This document shows, in pieces, positions 1 to 5,969 of a stretch of DNA of 6,911 nucleotides. This DNA comes from Pseudomonadota bacterium (GTDB taxonomy: Bacteria; Pseudomonadota; Alphaproteobacteria; Rhizobiales; Devosiaceae), in NCBI GenBank assembly GCA_023390785.1, contig JAEWCE010000086.1, positions 1 through 6,911 on the forward strand. Direction: 5' to 3'. The notes under the pieces are model-generated. The model was not told the DNA's origin and searched no databases. It was given only the letters and a program-made list of their open reading frames with translations. The first letter of the stretch is position 1; each line of letters starts with the position of its first letter. The translations under genes and the position numbers were made by a program.

Positions 1-329
1 CCATGGAGGTTGAGGCAGCCGAGCCGCGGGGCCGCGAGGATGGGCGCGGGCAGGATCAGGCCGTAGGCGACGACGATGCCGACATCGGCGCCAAGCGCAG
101 CGAAGGCCGCCTGCTCATCGGCATTGCGCAGCGATTTCGGGGTGCGCACGGGCAGACCGAATCCCTCGGCGGCAAGGTGGACCGGCGATTTGCGCTCGGC
201 CTGGCCGCGGCCGGCGGGCTTGGGTGCACGGGTATAGACCGCGAGCACCTCGTGGCCGGCGCTGACGATTTCGGTGAGGGTGGGCACGGCGAAATCGGGC
301 GTGCCCATGAAGATGATTTTCAAAGTCAC
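1..329 (-). CDS. fmt: Methionyl-tRNA formyltransferase, N-terminal part (runs off left edge)
   Basis: Fmt transfers a formyl group from 10-formyl-tetrahydrofolate to the amino group of initiator Met-tRNA in the cytoplasm. The visible 109 codons begin (M)TLKIIFMGTPDFAVP, with the family's GTPDFAVP motif at residues 9-16. A YTRAPKPAGRGQ segment follows, and the visible part ends in LGCLNLH. Asn107 and His109 there match the catalytic Asn and His of the family. The following SLLPxxRG loop and the C-terminal tRNA-binding domain lie outside the window. The start is uncertain. GTG at 327-329 gives the MTLK- N-terminus that resembles relatives, but nothing SD-like sits at a useful distance. TTG at 321-323 has GGAG (329-332) five bases upstream. 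The gene lies 71 bp downstream of def on the same strand, the usual def-fmt order, with a heptamer hairpin filling the gap. The identification is firm; only the first codon is in doubt. Confidence 0.93.
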   Translation of the reverse strand, partial: MTLKIIFMGTPDFAVPTLTEIVSAGHEVLAVYTRAPKPAGRGQAERKSPVHLAAEGFGLPVRTPKSLRNADEQAAFAALGADVGIVVAYGLILPAPILAAPRLGCLNLH

Positions 330-343
330 TCCGCGGAGGTGAC

Positions 344-400
344 GAGCGAGTAGCGAGTAGCGAGTAGCAGGAAGATAGCGGCTATTCGCTATTCGCTCTC
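344..400. repeat. Heptamer inverted repeat 1 (AGCGAGT/AGCGAAT arms) between def and fmt
   Basis: The left arm holds three tandem AGCGAGT units (345-365) plus AGC. The right arm (381-400), read on the minus strand, holds two AGCGAAT units plus AGC. Bases 344-361 can pair with 381-398 over 18 positions, with two exceptions (350/392 and 357/385). These are G-U pairs in a plus-strand transcript but A-C mismatches in the minus-strand def-fmt mRNA. A register shifted by one unit (351-368 with 381-398) leaves a 12-base loop. In register just before the left arm, 338-344 reads GGTGACG and may be a decayed unit. The repeat ends one base before the def stop codon (401-403) and occupies most of the def-fmt gap. 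No T-run follows it, so it does not look like a classic terminator. Confidence 0.85.
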
Positions 401-922
401 TCAGCTCGCCTTCTTCTGCAGCTTCTCGGCCTTCTGGAATTTCTTCAGCACGCGGTCGCGCTTCAGGCGCGAGAGGTAGTCGATGTACATCACGCCATCG
501 AGGTGGTCGATTTCGTGCTGCACGCAGATGGCGAGGCGATCCCTGGCGTCGCGGGTGACGCGCTTGCCCTCGAGGTCGGTGTATTCGACGGTCACCTCGG
601 CGGGGCGCTCGACGTCGTAGTAGATCTCGGGGATGGAGAGGCAGCCTTCCTCGGTGGTGACGGTCTCGTCCGAGTATTTCTTGATCTCGGGGTTGATCAT
701 CACGATCGGGTCGGGCTTCTCGCCTTCCTTGGCGAGGTCCATGACCACGAGCCGCTTCATCTCGCCGATCTGGGTGGCGGCAAGGCCGATGCCAGGGGCG
801 GCGTACATGGTTTCGAGCATGTCGGCCGCGAGCTGCTTCACCGCGTCGTCGACCTCGGGGATCTCGTCGGCGACCTGGCGCAGGCGCGGGTCGGGCAGCA
901 CAAGGATTTCGCGTTTTGCCAT
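401..922 (-). CDS. def: Peptide deformylase
   Basis: Def is a metal-dependent hydrolase that removes the N-formyl group from nascent proteins at the ribosome. The protein is 173 residues, a normal length for the family. All three signature motifs are intact: GIGLAATQ at 44-51, EGCLS at 92-96 with metal ligand Cys94, and QHEIDHLDG at 135-143 with metal ligands His136 and His140 and catalytic Glu137. The Lys-rich tail (about residues 153-173) suits a helical C-terminus of a type I deformylase. I chose ATG 920-922 because MAKREILVLPDPRLR is the normal N-terminus and a purine stretch (AAAGG, about ten bases upstream) precedes it. An in-frame extension to 1006 would add 28 residues unlike the family. 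fmt follows downstream and rmuC diverges upstream. Confidence 0.97.
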   Translation of the reverse strand: MAKREILVLPDPRLRQVADEIPEVDDAVKQLAADMLETMYAAPGIGLAATQIGEMKRLVVMDLAKEGEKPDPIVMINPEIKKYSDETVTTEEGCLSIPEIYYDVERPAEVTVEYTDLEGKRVTRDARDRLAICVQHEIDHLDGVMYIDYLSRLKRDRVLKKFQKAEKLQKKAS

Positions 923-952
923 AGAATTTCGGCCTTTCAGGGAGCTCGGCCC

Positions 953-981
953 ACATATGGTATTTGCGCCGCAAGGGTCAA
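953..981 (-). promoter_or_regulatory. Possible sigma-70-type promoter for def-fmt
   Basis: On the minus strand TTGACC (976-981) is followed after 17 bases by ATATGT (953-958). TATGTG at 18 bases or CATATG at 16 bases are alternative -10 readings. The -35 box is close to the TTGAC core used in alphaproteobacteria, while the -10 box is only a partial match. Transcription would begin roughly 25 bases before the def ATG. This is read by eye from spacing and hexamers only. The -35 hexamer is also one arm of the palindrome at 976-994. Confidence 0.35.
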
Positions 982-994
982 CCGGCTGTTGACC
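976..994. promoter_or_regulatory. Perfect palindrome in the def/rmuC divergent spacer, operator-like
   Basis: GGTCAAC (976-982), a five-base spacer and GTTGACC (988-994) form a perfect 7-bp inverted repeat midway between the divergent def and rmuC starts. Each arm contains TTGACC pointing outward, so the palindrome could hold two back-to-back -35 boxes. The minus-strand copy has a plausible -10 partner; the plus-strand copy has only a weak one (GAACCT, 1012-1017). A dimeric regulator site is an alternative reading. A second small inverted repeat, AGCCGA-A-TCGGCT (1022-1034), lies immediately before the rmuC ribosome binding site. Confidence 0.4.
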
Positions 995-1045
995 GCCAGA
1001 GAACAATACGAGAACCTGTTAAGCCGAATCGGCTAGGGTTGGCGC

Positions 1046-2224
1046 ATGGAAAAGCTGTTGTTTTCGCTCGGCGATGTCGAGGTGACCGTGGCCGTGGCCG
1101 TCTATGCCGGGGCGGCGGTGCTGGTTGCGGCCCTGCTGGTGGCGGTGCTGGTGATCCTGCTGCGCCTGGCCAGGGCGCGGGCGGCGGAGGCGGCAGCGCA
1201 GGCGGAAGCGGCAGAGGCGGCGCGCAAGAAGACTGAAGAGGCCGAGCGGACGCTGGCGCATCTGCTGCAGGTGCAGAACGAGATGACCGGGCGCATGCAG
1301 ACGATGGCCGAGATCTTCGGCTCGCGCACCTCGGACCTGGCGCGGCTGGTCAATGAGCGGCTCGACGCGCAGAGCCTCAAGGTCGGCCAGGCGATCGAGG
1401 CGACGAGCAAGAAGAACGAAGACTCGCTGGGCAAGCTGAACGAGCGGCTGGCGGTGATCGACCGGGCGCAGGCGAACATCACCTCGCTGAGCAAGGACGT
1501 GGTGGGGCTGCAGTCGATCCTGGCCAACAAGCAGACGCGCGGTGCCTTCGGCCAGGGCCGGATGGAGACCATCGTCGGCGACGGGCTGCCGATCGGCGCC
1601 TTCGCCTTCCAGTACACGCTGAGCAACAACAGCCGCCCGGACTGCGTGATCTTCATGCCCAACAACGCGCCGCCGCTGGTGATCGACGCGAAGTTTCCGC
1701 TCGAGAGCTGGCAGCGGCTGAGCACGGCGCAGAACGAGAACGAGCAGCGCGTGGCAGCGCTCGGCTTCCGCCAGGACATGCAGGTGCATATCCGGGCGAT
1801 CGCGGACAAGTACCTGATCGCGGGGGAGACGCAGGATACGGCGTTCCTGTTCGTGCCGTCGGAATCGATCTTCGCCGACATTCACGAGCGGTTCGAGGAT
1901 GTGGTGCAGCGCGCGGCGCGGGCACGGGTGGTGATCGTGTCGCCGTCGCTGCTGATGCTCTCCATCCAGGTGGTGCAGGCGCTGCTGCGCGACGTGCGTA
2001 TCCGCGAGGAAGCGCACAAGATCCAGAAGGAAGTGATGGAGCTTCTGAGCGATGTCGGCCGGCTCGACGAGCGGGTGCGCAAGCTGCAGAACCATTTCCG
2101 GCAGGCGAGCGACGACATCGGCGACATCATCGTGTCGTCGGGCAAGCTGACCAAGCGCGGCGAGCGCATCGCCTCGATGGAGTTCGACGAGCCGGCGGAG
2201 CGGCAGCGGCTCGCCGGCGAGTGA
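1046..2224 (+). CDS. rmuC: RmuC family DNA recombination protein, membrane anchored
   Basis: RmuC proteins are linked in E. coli to limiting inversions at short inverted repeats; the biochemical activity is not well established. The protein is 392 residues, shorter than the E. coli protein. It has one hydrophobic segment at about 14-42 near the N-terminus, then an Ala/Glu-rich stretch at about 43-80 that looks like a coiled coil, then the RmuC core to about 375. Family landmarks are KQTRGAFGQ (162-170), VIDAKFPLESWQRL (212-225), FLFVPSESIFADIHE (267-281) and SPSLLMLSIQVVQALL (299-314). Pro198-Asp199 followed by Asp214-Ala-Lys216 fits the PD-(D/E)xK nuclease-fold pattern proposed for this family. 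The ATG is preceded by AGGG (1035-1038) with a 7-base spacing. The gene diverges from def. Its TGA touches the stop codon of the convergent cyclic-di-GMP gene, so any 3' signal must lie inside that gene. Confidence 0.94.
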   Translation: MEKLLFSLGDVEVTVAVAVYAGAAVLVAALLVAVLVILLRLARARAAEAAAQAEAAEAARKKTEEAERTLAHLLQVQNEMTGRMQTMAEIFGSRTSDLARLVNERLDAQSLKVGQAIEATSKKNEDSLGKLNERLAVIDRAQANITSLSKDVVGLQSILANKQTRGAFGQGRMETIVGDGLPIGAFAFQYTLSNNSRPDCVIFMPNNAPPLVIDAKFPLESWQRLSTAQNENEQRVAALGFRQDMQVHIRAIADKYLIAGETQDTAFLFVPSESIFADIHERFEDVVQRAARARVVIVSPSLLMLSIQVVQALLRDVRIREEAHKIQKEVMELLSDVGRLDERVRKLQNHFRQASDDIGDIIVSSGKLTKRGERIASMEFDEPAERQRLAGE

Positions 2225-4624
2225 TTAGCCGGTCGGCTGCAGCTCGAGCAGCGGCTCGGCGAGGCGGGTGGTGCGGCCGGTGACGATGTCGGCGAAACGG
2301 CCGATCTCGTGTGGCCGGCTCAGCAGATAGCCCTGCGCCGACTGGCAGATTTCGCCCTTGAGGAAGCTCAGCTCCTCGGCGCGCTCGACGCCTTCGGCGA
2401 CGACCGGGACATTGAGGCCGGCGCCCAGGCCGAGCACCGCCCGGACAATGGCGGCGGACTGCTCGTTCTGGTCGACCGAGCGGATGAAGGACTGGTCGAC
2501 CTTGATCTTGGAAAACGGGAAGGCGCGCAGATTGGCGAGCGAGGAATAGCCGGTGCCGAAATCGTCCATGGCGATTTCGACGCCGAGCGCCTTGATCTGC
2601 CGCAGCGTGGTCACGGCGCGCACCATGTCGCGGATCAGCGCGGTCTCGGTGATCTCGACCTCCAGCCGGCTCGGCTTGAGCCCGGTCTGCAGCAGCACCT
2701 CGTGCAGCGTATGGGAGAACGCCGGCGAGTGGATCTGCACTGCCGAGACGTTGACCGCGACGGTGAGATGGCCGGCCCAGCCCGCCGCTTCGGCGCAGGC
2801 GGTGCGCAGCACCCATTCGCCGATCTGCAGGATCAACCCGCTCTCTTCGGCGATGGGCACGAACTCGGCGGGCGAGATGTTGCCGCGCTCGGGATGCGCC
2901 CAGCGCACCAGGGCCTCGAAGCCGGTGACCTCGCCGGTCTGGATGTCGACCTGCGGCTGGTACACCAGGCGAAGCTGGTTGCGGGCGATGGCATGGCGCA
3001 GATCGTGCTCGATGAGGCGGCGGTCGCGCACCTGGGCCCCCATGTCGTTCTCGTAGAGCCGATAGACGCCGCGGCCGTCCTGCTTGGCGCGGTAGAGGGC
3101 GGTGTCGGCATGCGACACCAATTGCTCGGCGTCGTCGGCGTGGTCGGGATAGAGCGCGACGCCGATGGAGGCGGCAATCACGGCGCCCGACGGCGCCCTG
3201 TCGTTGGCGGTGTGGAATGCGTCGAACACCGCTTCGGCGAGGCGGGTGGCGCGGGTGGCGGTGCCGACGTCGTGGGCGAGGATGGCAAATTCGTCGCCGC
3301 CGAGGCGCGCGGCGCTCCCCTGCCCCTCGACGGCGCTCAGTAGTGCCTGGCCGACGCGCTGCAGCAAAGCATCGCCAGCCGGGTGGCCGAAGAGGTCGTT
3401 GACCTCCTTGAAGCGGTCGAGATCGATAGCAAGGACGGCAAATTTCTGCCCGGTGCGGCGGGCGTGGGCAATCTCTTCCTCGAGCTGGCGCGAGAAGCTG
3501 GCGCGATTGGGCAGGCCGGTGAGCGCGTCGTGGTGGGCGAGAAAGCGGATGTGCTCCTCGGCGGTGCGGCGGGCGCTGAGGTCGCGCACCGCGATGGCCT
3601 GGTGCGGCGTGCCGGAAAAATCGACGGTGCGCAGGATCACCTCGACCGGCAGGGTGCGGCCGTCGGCGGCGGCGAGCTCGGTCTCGATGGCGGTGTTGGG
3701 CGCCTCGATGAGGCGGGTGACGACGGTGGGCGGCAGGAAATCGAGAAGGTGCCGGCCGGCAATGAAGGATTGCGGCACGTCGACGAGGTTCATGAAGGAG
3801 CGGTTGGCCGTGACGATGACCTGGTCCTTGCAGACCAGCAGGCCCTCGACCGCGGCGTCGGCAAGGCCACGCATGCGCGACTGCTCGGCGGCGGCCCGGC
3901 GCCGGTCACGCAGGTCGAGATAGATGCCGCCCAGCGCAAACAGCAGGATCAGGATGGAGACCAGCGCCACCACCAGCGACAGCCAGGCAGGCGTCTGGTC
4001 GGCGGCGGTGACGATGGGATAGCAGTTCTGCAGGCCCGCCGCGCTCATGCCGGTGAAGTGCATGGCGACGATGGCGACGGTCAGCAGGCCGCCGCCGGCG
4101 AGGCGGTCTTTGAGGCGCGAGCTGCGCGTCGCAACATAGAGCGCCGCCGCGCCGAAGCCGATGCCGAGCAGCAGCGAGCTGGCGATGAGATAGGGATCCC
4201 AGACGATCTGGCCGCCGATGATCAGAGCGCGCAGGCCGACATAGTGCATGGCGGCGATGCCGACGCCGACGATGGCGCCGGCCAACGCCGCATCGGACGG
4301 GCGGCGCGCGAGGGTGGCGTACCATAGCGCGCCACCGACAATGCACATGGCAATGGCCAGCGACAGCAGGGTCAGGGGGATGTCGTAGCCGGTCGGCATG
4401 TCGGCCATGAAGGCGAGCGCCGAGATGAAATGCGTGGCCCAGATGCCGAACCCGACCGAAACGGCGGCAATGCCGAGCCAGGCGAGCTGCATCGGCCCGT
4501 CGGTGCGGCGGGCATGGTGCAGCAGCGATACGCCGGCGAAGGTGGAGAGGCCACAAACAATGGCAGCGAGCGCCACCAGCAGCAAATCGTGGCGGAGGAA
4601 GATGGTGGTGAATACGGTCTGCAC
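2225..4624 (-). CDS. MHYT-PAS-GGDEF-EAL membrane cyclic-di-GMP cyclase/phosphodiesterase
   Basis: This 799-residue protein can in principle both make and degrade the second messenger cyclic-di-GMP. Residues 13-233 form the multi-pass MHYT sensor, with its three motif copies at THF (64-66), AMHYVG (125-130) and AMHFTG (187-192). That domain is proposed to bind copper and sense oxygen, CO or NO. A charged linker (238-250) leads to a PAS-like segment at about 251-355. The GGDEF domain (about 360-525) has DALTGLPNR (366-374), DLDRFKEVND (401-410) and an intact GGDEF (442-446). No RxxD inhibitory site lies at the usual place before it; that position reads EGQG. The EAL domain (about 535-785) has EALVRW (570-575), NVS (625-627), EITE (657-660), DDFGTGYSS (687-695), KVD (708-710), AEGVE (743-747) and QGY (764-766), so it looks catalytically complete. 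The start is GTG at 4622-4624 with only a weak GGGG upstream. The start is favoured because the first membrane segment begins within residues 10-20. Same architecture as B. subtilis YkoW. Confidence 0.93.
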   Translation of the reverse strand: MQTVFTTIFLRHDLLLVALAAIVCGLSTFAGVSLLHHARRTDGPMQLAWLGIAAVSVGFGIWATHFISALAFMADMPTGYDIPLTLLSLAIAMCIVGGALWYATLARRPSDAALAGAIVGVGIAAMHYVGLRALIIGGQIVWDPYLIASSLLLGIGFGAAALYVATRSSRLKDRLAGGGLLTVAIVAMHFTGMSAAGLQNCYPIVTAADQTPAWLSLVVALVSILILLFALGGIYLDLRDRRRAAAEQSRMRGLADAAVEGLLVCKDQVIVTANRSFMNLVDVPQSFIAGRHLLDFLPPTVVTRLIEAPNTAIETELAAADGRTLPVEVILRTVDFSGTPHQAIAVRDLSARRTAEEHIRFLAHHDALTGLPNRASFSRQLEEEIAHARRTGQKFAVLAIDLDRFKEVNDLFGHPAGDALLQRVGQALLSAVEGQGSAARLGGDEFAILAHDVGTATRATRLAEAVFDAFHTANDRAPSGAVIAASIGVALYPDHADDAEQLVSHADTALYRAKQDGRGVYRLYENDMGAQVRDRRLIEHDLRHAIARNQLRLVYQPQVDIQTGEVTGFEALVRWAHPERGNISPAEFVPIAEESGLILQIGEWVLRTACAEAAGWAGHLTVAVNVSAVQIHSPAFSHTLHEVLLQTGLKPSRLEVEITETALIRDMVRAVTTLRQIKALGVEIAMDDFGTGYSSLANLRAFPFSKIKVDQSFIRSVDQNEQSAAIVRAVLGLGAGLNVPVVAEGVERAEELSFLKGEICQSAQGYLLSRPHEIGRFADIVTGRTTRLAEPLLELQPTG

Positions 4625-4814
4625 AGCGGCCCCGGGCGAAACGACAGGCGACGGAGCTTTATGGGACTCCAGCGCTGAATCATTACTTGCCGCCGGCGGC
4701 TGAACGGGCCCGGATCGGCGCGGCTGGTGAAGGAGGTCTTAACGGCGGGGCGGAAACCCACAGGCAGACTCGCGCGTTGCATCGGGAGGTCAATGAGGAG
4801 ATCGAGGCGCCATC
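4625..4814. other. Divergent spacer between the cyclic-di-GMP gene and the acidic-protein gene
   Basis: This 190-bp spacer should hold the promoters of both flanking genes, but I could not pick a convincing -35/-10 pair on either strand. Visible items are a perfect 12-bp palindrome GCCGCCGGCGGC (4689-4700) and an orphan AGGAGG (4731-4736) with no start codon at a usable distance. The ribosome binding site GAGG (4804-4807) lies seven bases before the acidic-protein ATG. No heptamer hairpin is present here, unlike three of the other gaps. Confidence 0.5.
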
Positions 4815-5303
4815 ATGAGCAATGCCCATCCCGGACGGATTTTGCCGCAGGACGTGACGGCGCAGGATGGCTGGGGGCAGATGCTCACGGCGCTGCCGAT
4901 CAGCCAGGCCGAAATCGAAGAGCTGCTCTATGGCGACGACCGCCCGCCGGGCGAGCGCATCGAGCGGCTGCAGGATCTCGCGGCGCAATTGCGCGACGAC
5001 ACGCCCGGCGATTTCGGCGACGGCGACCCGCAAGCGCTGCTGCGCGAAATCGACGAGGCAGTGGCGCGGCTGCAAGGCGATATGGACCGCGACCCCGACC
5101 TGGCGTTCGACGAGGTGTCGACGGACGACGACCCGCTCAACCATCGCGAGACGCTGTCGCCCGATTCGGACGAGCTCGAAGAGATCGAGGAGGACGACGA
5201 GGCGTCGCTGACCGACGGCTCGGAGCCGCTGCCGGACGACGTGCTCGACCCCGAGGAGTGGGACGAGGGCGACGGGTTCGACGTGGACCGCGGGGTGAAG
5301 TGA
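4815..5303 (+). CDS. Hypothetical strongly acidic protein of unknown function
   Basis: I do not recognise this 162-residue protein. I count 50 Asp/Glu against 11 Arg/Lys, so it is highly acidic. It has no cysteine, signal peptide or membrane segment and is probably cytoplasmic. The N-terminal half has two likely helices, around residues 30-60 (ISQAEIEELLYG, then GERIERLQDLAAQLRDD) and 73-90 (QALLREIDEAVARLQGD). From about residue 91 on it is low complexity and acidic, including DELEEIEEDDE at 119-129, and is probably disordered. ATG 4815-4817 is supported by GAGG seven bases upstream. It is divergent from the cyclic-di-GMP gene and convergent with recR. A heptamer hairpin begins directly after its stop codon. 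Opposite-strand open frames here look like GC-rich shadows. That it is a real gene is supported by the ribosome site, the strong compositional bias and the fit between neighbours. Confidence 0.75.
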   Translation: MSNAHPGRILPQDVTAQDGWGQMLTALPISQAEIEELLYGDDRPPGERIERLQDLAAQLRDDTPGDFGDGDPQALLREIDEAVARLQGDMDRDPDLAFDEVSTDDDPLNHRETLSPDSDELEEIEEDDEASLTDGSEPLPDDVLDPEEWDEGDGFDVDRGVK

Positions 5304-5304
5304 T

Positions 5305-5367
5305 TGGTGGTGAATGGTGAATGGATGACTCGCGTTCCTACCATTCACCATTCACTATTCACCATCA
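5305..5367. repeat. Heptamer inverted repeat 2 (GGTGAAT arms) between convergent genes
   Basis: The left arm has GGT plus two GGTGAAT units and GG (5306-5324). The right arm (5341-5363), read on the minus strand, has GGTGAAT, AGTGAAT, GGTGAAT and GG. Fifteen bases pair perfectly (5310-5324 with 5341-5355) around a 16-base loop, with weaker wobble-containing pairing beyond. It fills the gap between the acidic-protein stop (5301-5303) and the recR stop (5368-5370). Between convergent genes it could act as a bidirectional terminator, but there is no T-run and the arms are less GC-rich than the surroundings. Confidence 0.85.
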
Positions 5368-5958
5368 CTACATGCTCGTCCGCGCCTTCAGGGCCTGGCT
5401 CAGCGTGCCTTCGTCGAGATAGTCGAGCGCGCCGCCGACGGGGACGCCATGGGCGAGGCGGGTGATGGTGACGCCGGAGGCGGCGAGACGGTCGGTGATG
5501 TAGTGCGCCGTGGTCTGGCCCTCGACCGTGGCGTTCATGGCGAGGACGATCTCGCTGAAGTCGGAAGCGCGCTGCAGGAGCTGGTCGATCGACAGATCGT
5601 CGGGGCCGACGCCATCGAGCGGCGACAGCACGCCGCCGAGGACGTGGTACTTCACGGCGCCGACGCCGGCGCGCTCCAGCGCCCAGAGGTCGGCGACGTC
5701 CTCGACCACGATCAGGATGCCGCTCGTGCGCCGGGGGTCGGTGCAGATGCCGCAGGGCGAGTGCGTATCGACATTGCCGCAGATCTCGCAGACGCGAACG
5801 GTCTCGACAGCGCGGTCGAGCGCAGCGGCCAGCGGCAGCATCAGCGCTTCCTTCTTCTTGATCAGATGCAGCACCGCGCGCCGCGCCGAGCGCGGCCCGA
5901 GCCCCGGGAGGCGCGCCAGGAGCTGGATGAGCTGCTCGATCTCGGGGCCGGAAGCCAT
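5368..5958 (-). CDS. recR: Recombination mediator protein RecR
   Basis: RecR works with RecF and RecO to load RecA onto single-stranded gaps for recombinational repair. The protein is 196 residues, close to the 201 of E. coli. The helix-hairpin-helix region (about 5-30) contains LPGLGPRSARRA (17-28). A four-cysteine zinc finger follows (Cys57, Cys60, Cys69, Cys72). The Toprim region starts at ILIVVEDVADLWALE (81-95), with PLDGVGPDDL (113-122) and ATVEGQTTAHYI (143-154). The C-terminal segment is LAHGVPVGGALDYLDEGTL (168-186). I chose ATG 5956-5958, giving MASGPEIEQL; a TTG two codons upstream (5962-5964) is the alternative. Neither has a purine-rich Shine-Dalgarno sequence, because pyrimidine-rich repeat DNA lies directly upstream. 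It is the third gene of dnaX-ybaB-recR, separated from ybaB by 113 bp. Confidence 0.97.
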   Translation of the reverse strand: MASGPEIEQLIQLLARLPGLGPRSARRAVLHLIKKKEALMLPLAAALDRAVETVRVCEICGNVDTHSPCGICTDPRRTSGILIVVEDVADLWALERAGVGAVKYHVLGGVLSPLDGVGPDDLSIDQLLQRASDFSEIVLAMNATVEGQTTAHYITDRLAASGVTITRLAHGVPVGGALDYLDEGTLSQALKARTSM

Positions 5959-5969
5959 TGTCAAATGAC

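Noticed and set aside
1019..2095. Long minus-strand open frame (358 codons) opposite rmuC, His/Arg/Leu rich.
   Set aside because: It is the antisense shadow of rmuC in GC-rich DNA; it has no family resemblance, and rmuC fits its family throughout.
2309..4327. Plus-strand open frames of 344 and 314 codons opposite the cyclic-di-GMP gene.
   Set aside because: Gly/Asp/Ala/Val-rich antisense shadows; the minus-strand protein has five intact domain signatures over the same bases.
4607..4613. Single GGTGAAT inside the start region of the cyclic-di-GMP gene.
   Set aside because: A lone copy in coding sequence (it encodes part of VFTT) with no tandem unit or opposing arm; chance.
4727..5320. Plus-strand frame of 197 codons overlapping the acidic-protein gene, Arg-rich, with AGGAGG nearby.
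   Set aside because: The AGGAGG is at or after its start region rather than properly upstream, the protein is an Arg/Ala/Gly-rich frame shadow, and the acidic-protein frame has a properly spaced ribosome site.
5959..5964. Perfect TTGACA on the minus strand just before the recR ATG, like a -35 box.
   Set aside because: Its -10 would fall inside the recR coding region, where no TATAAT-like hexamer occurs at 16-18 bases; transcription would start after the start codon.
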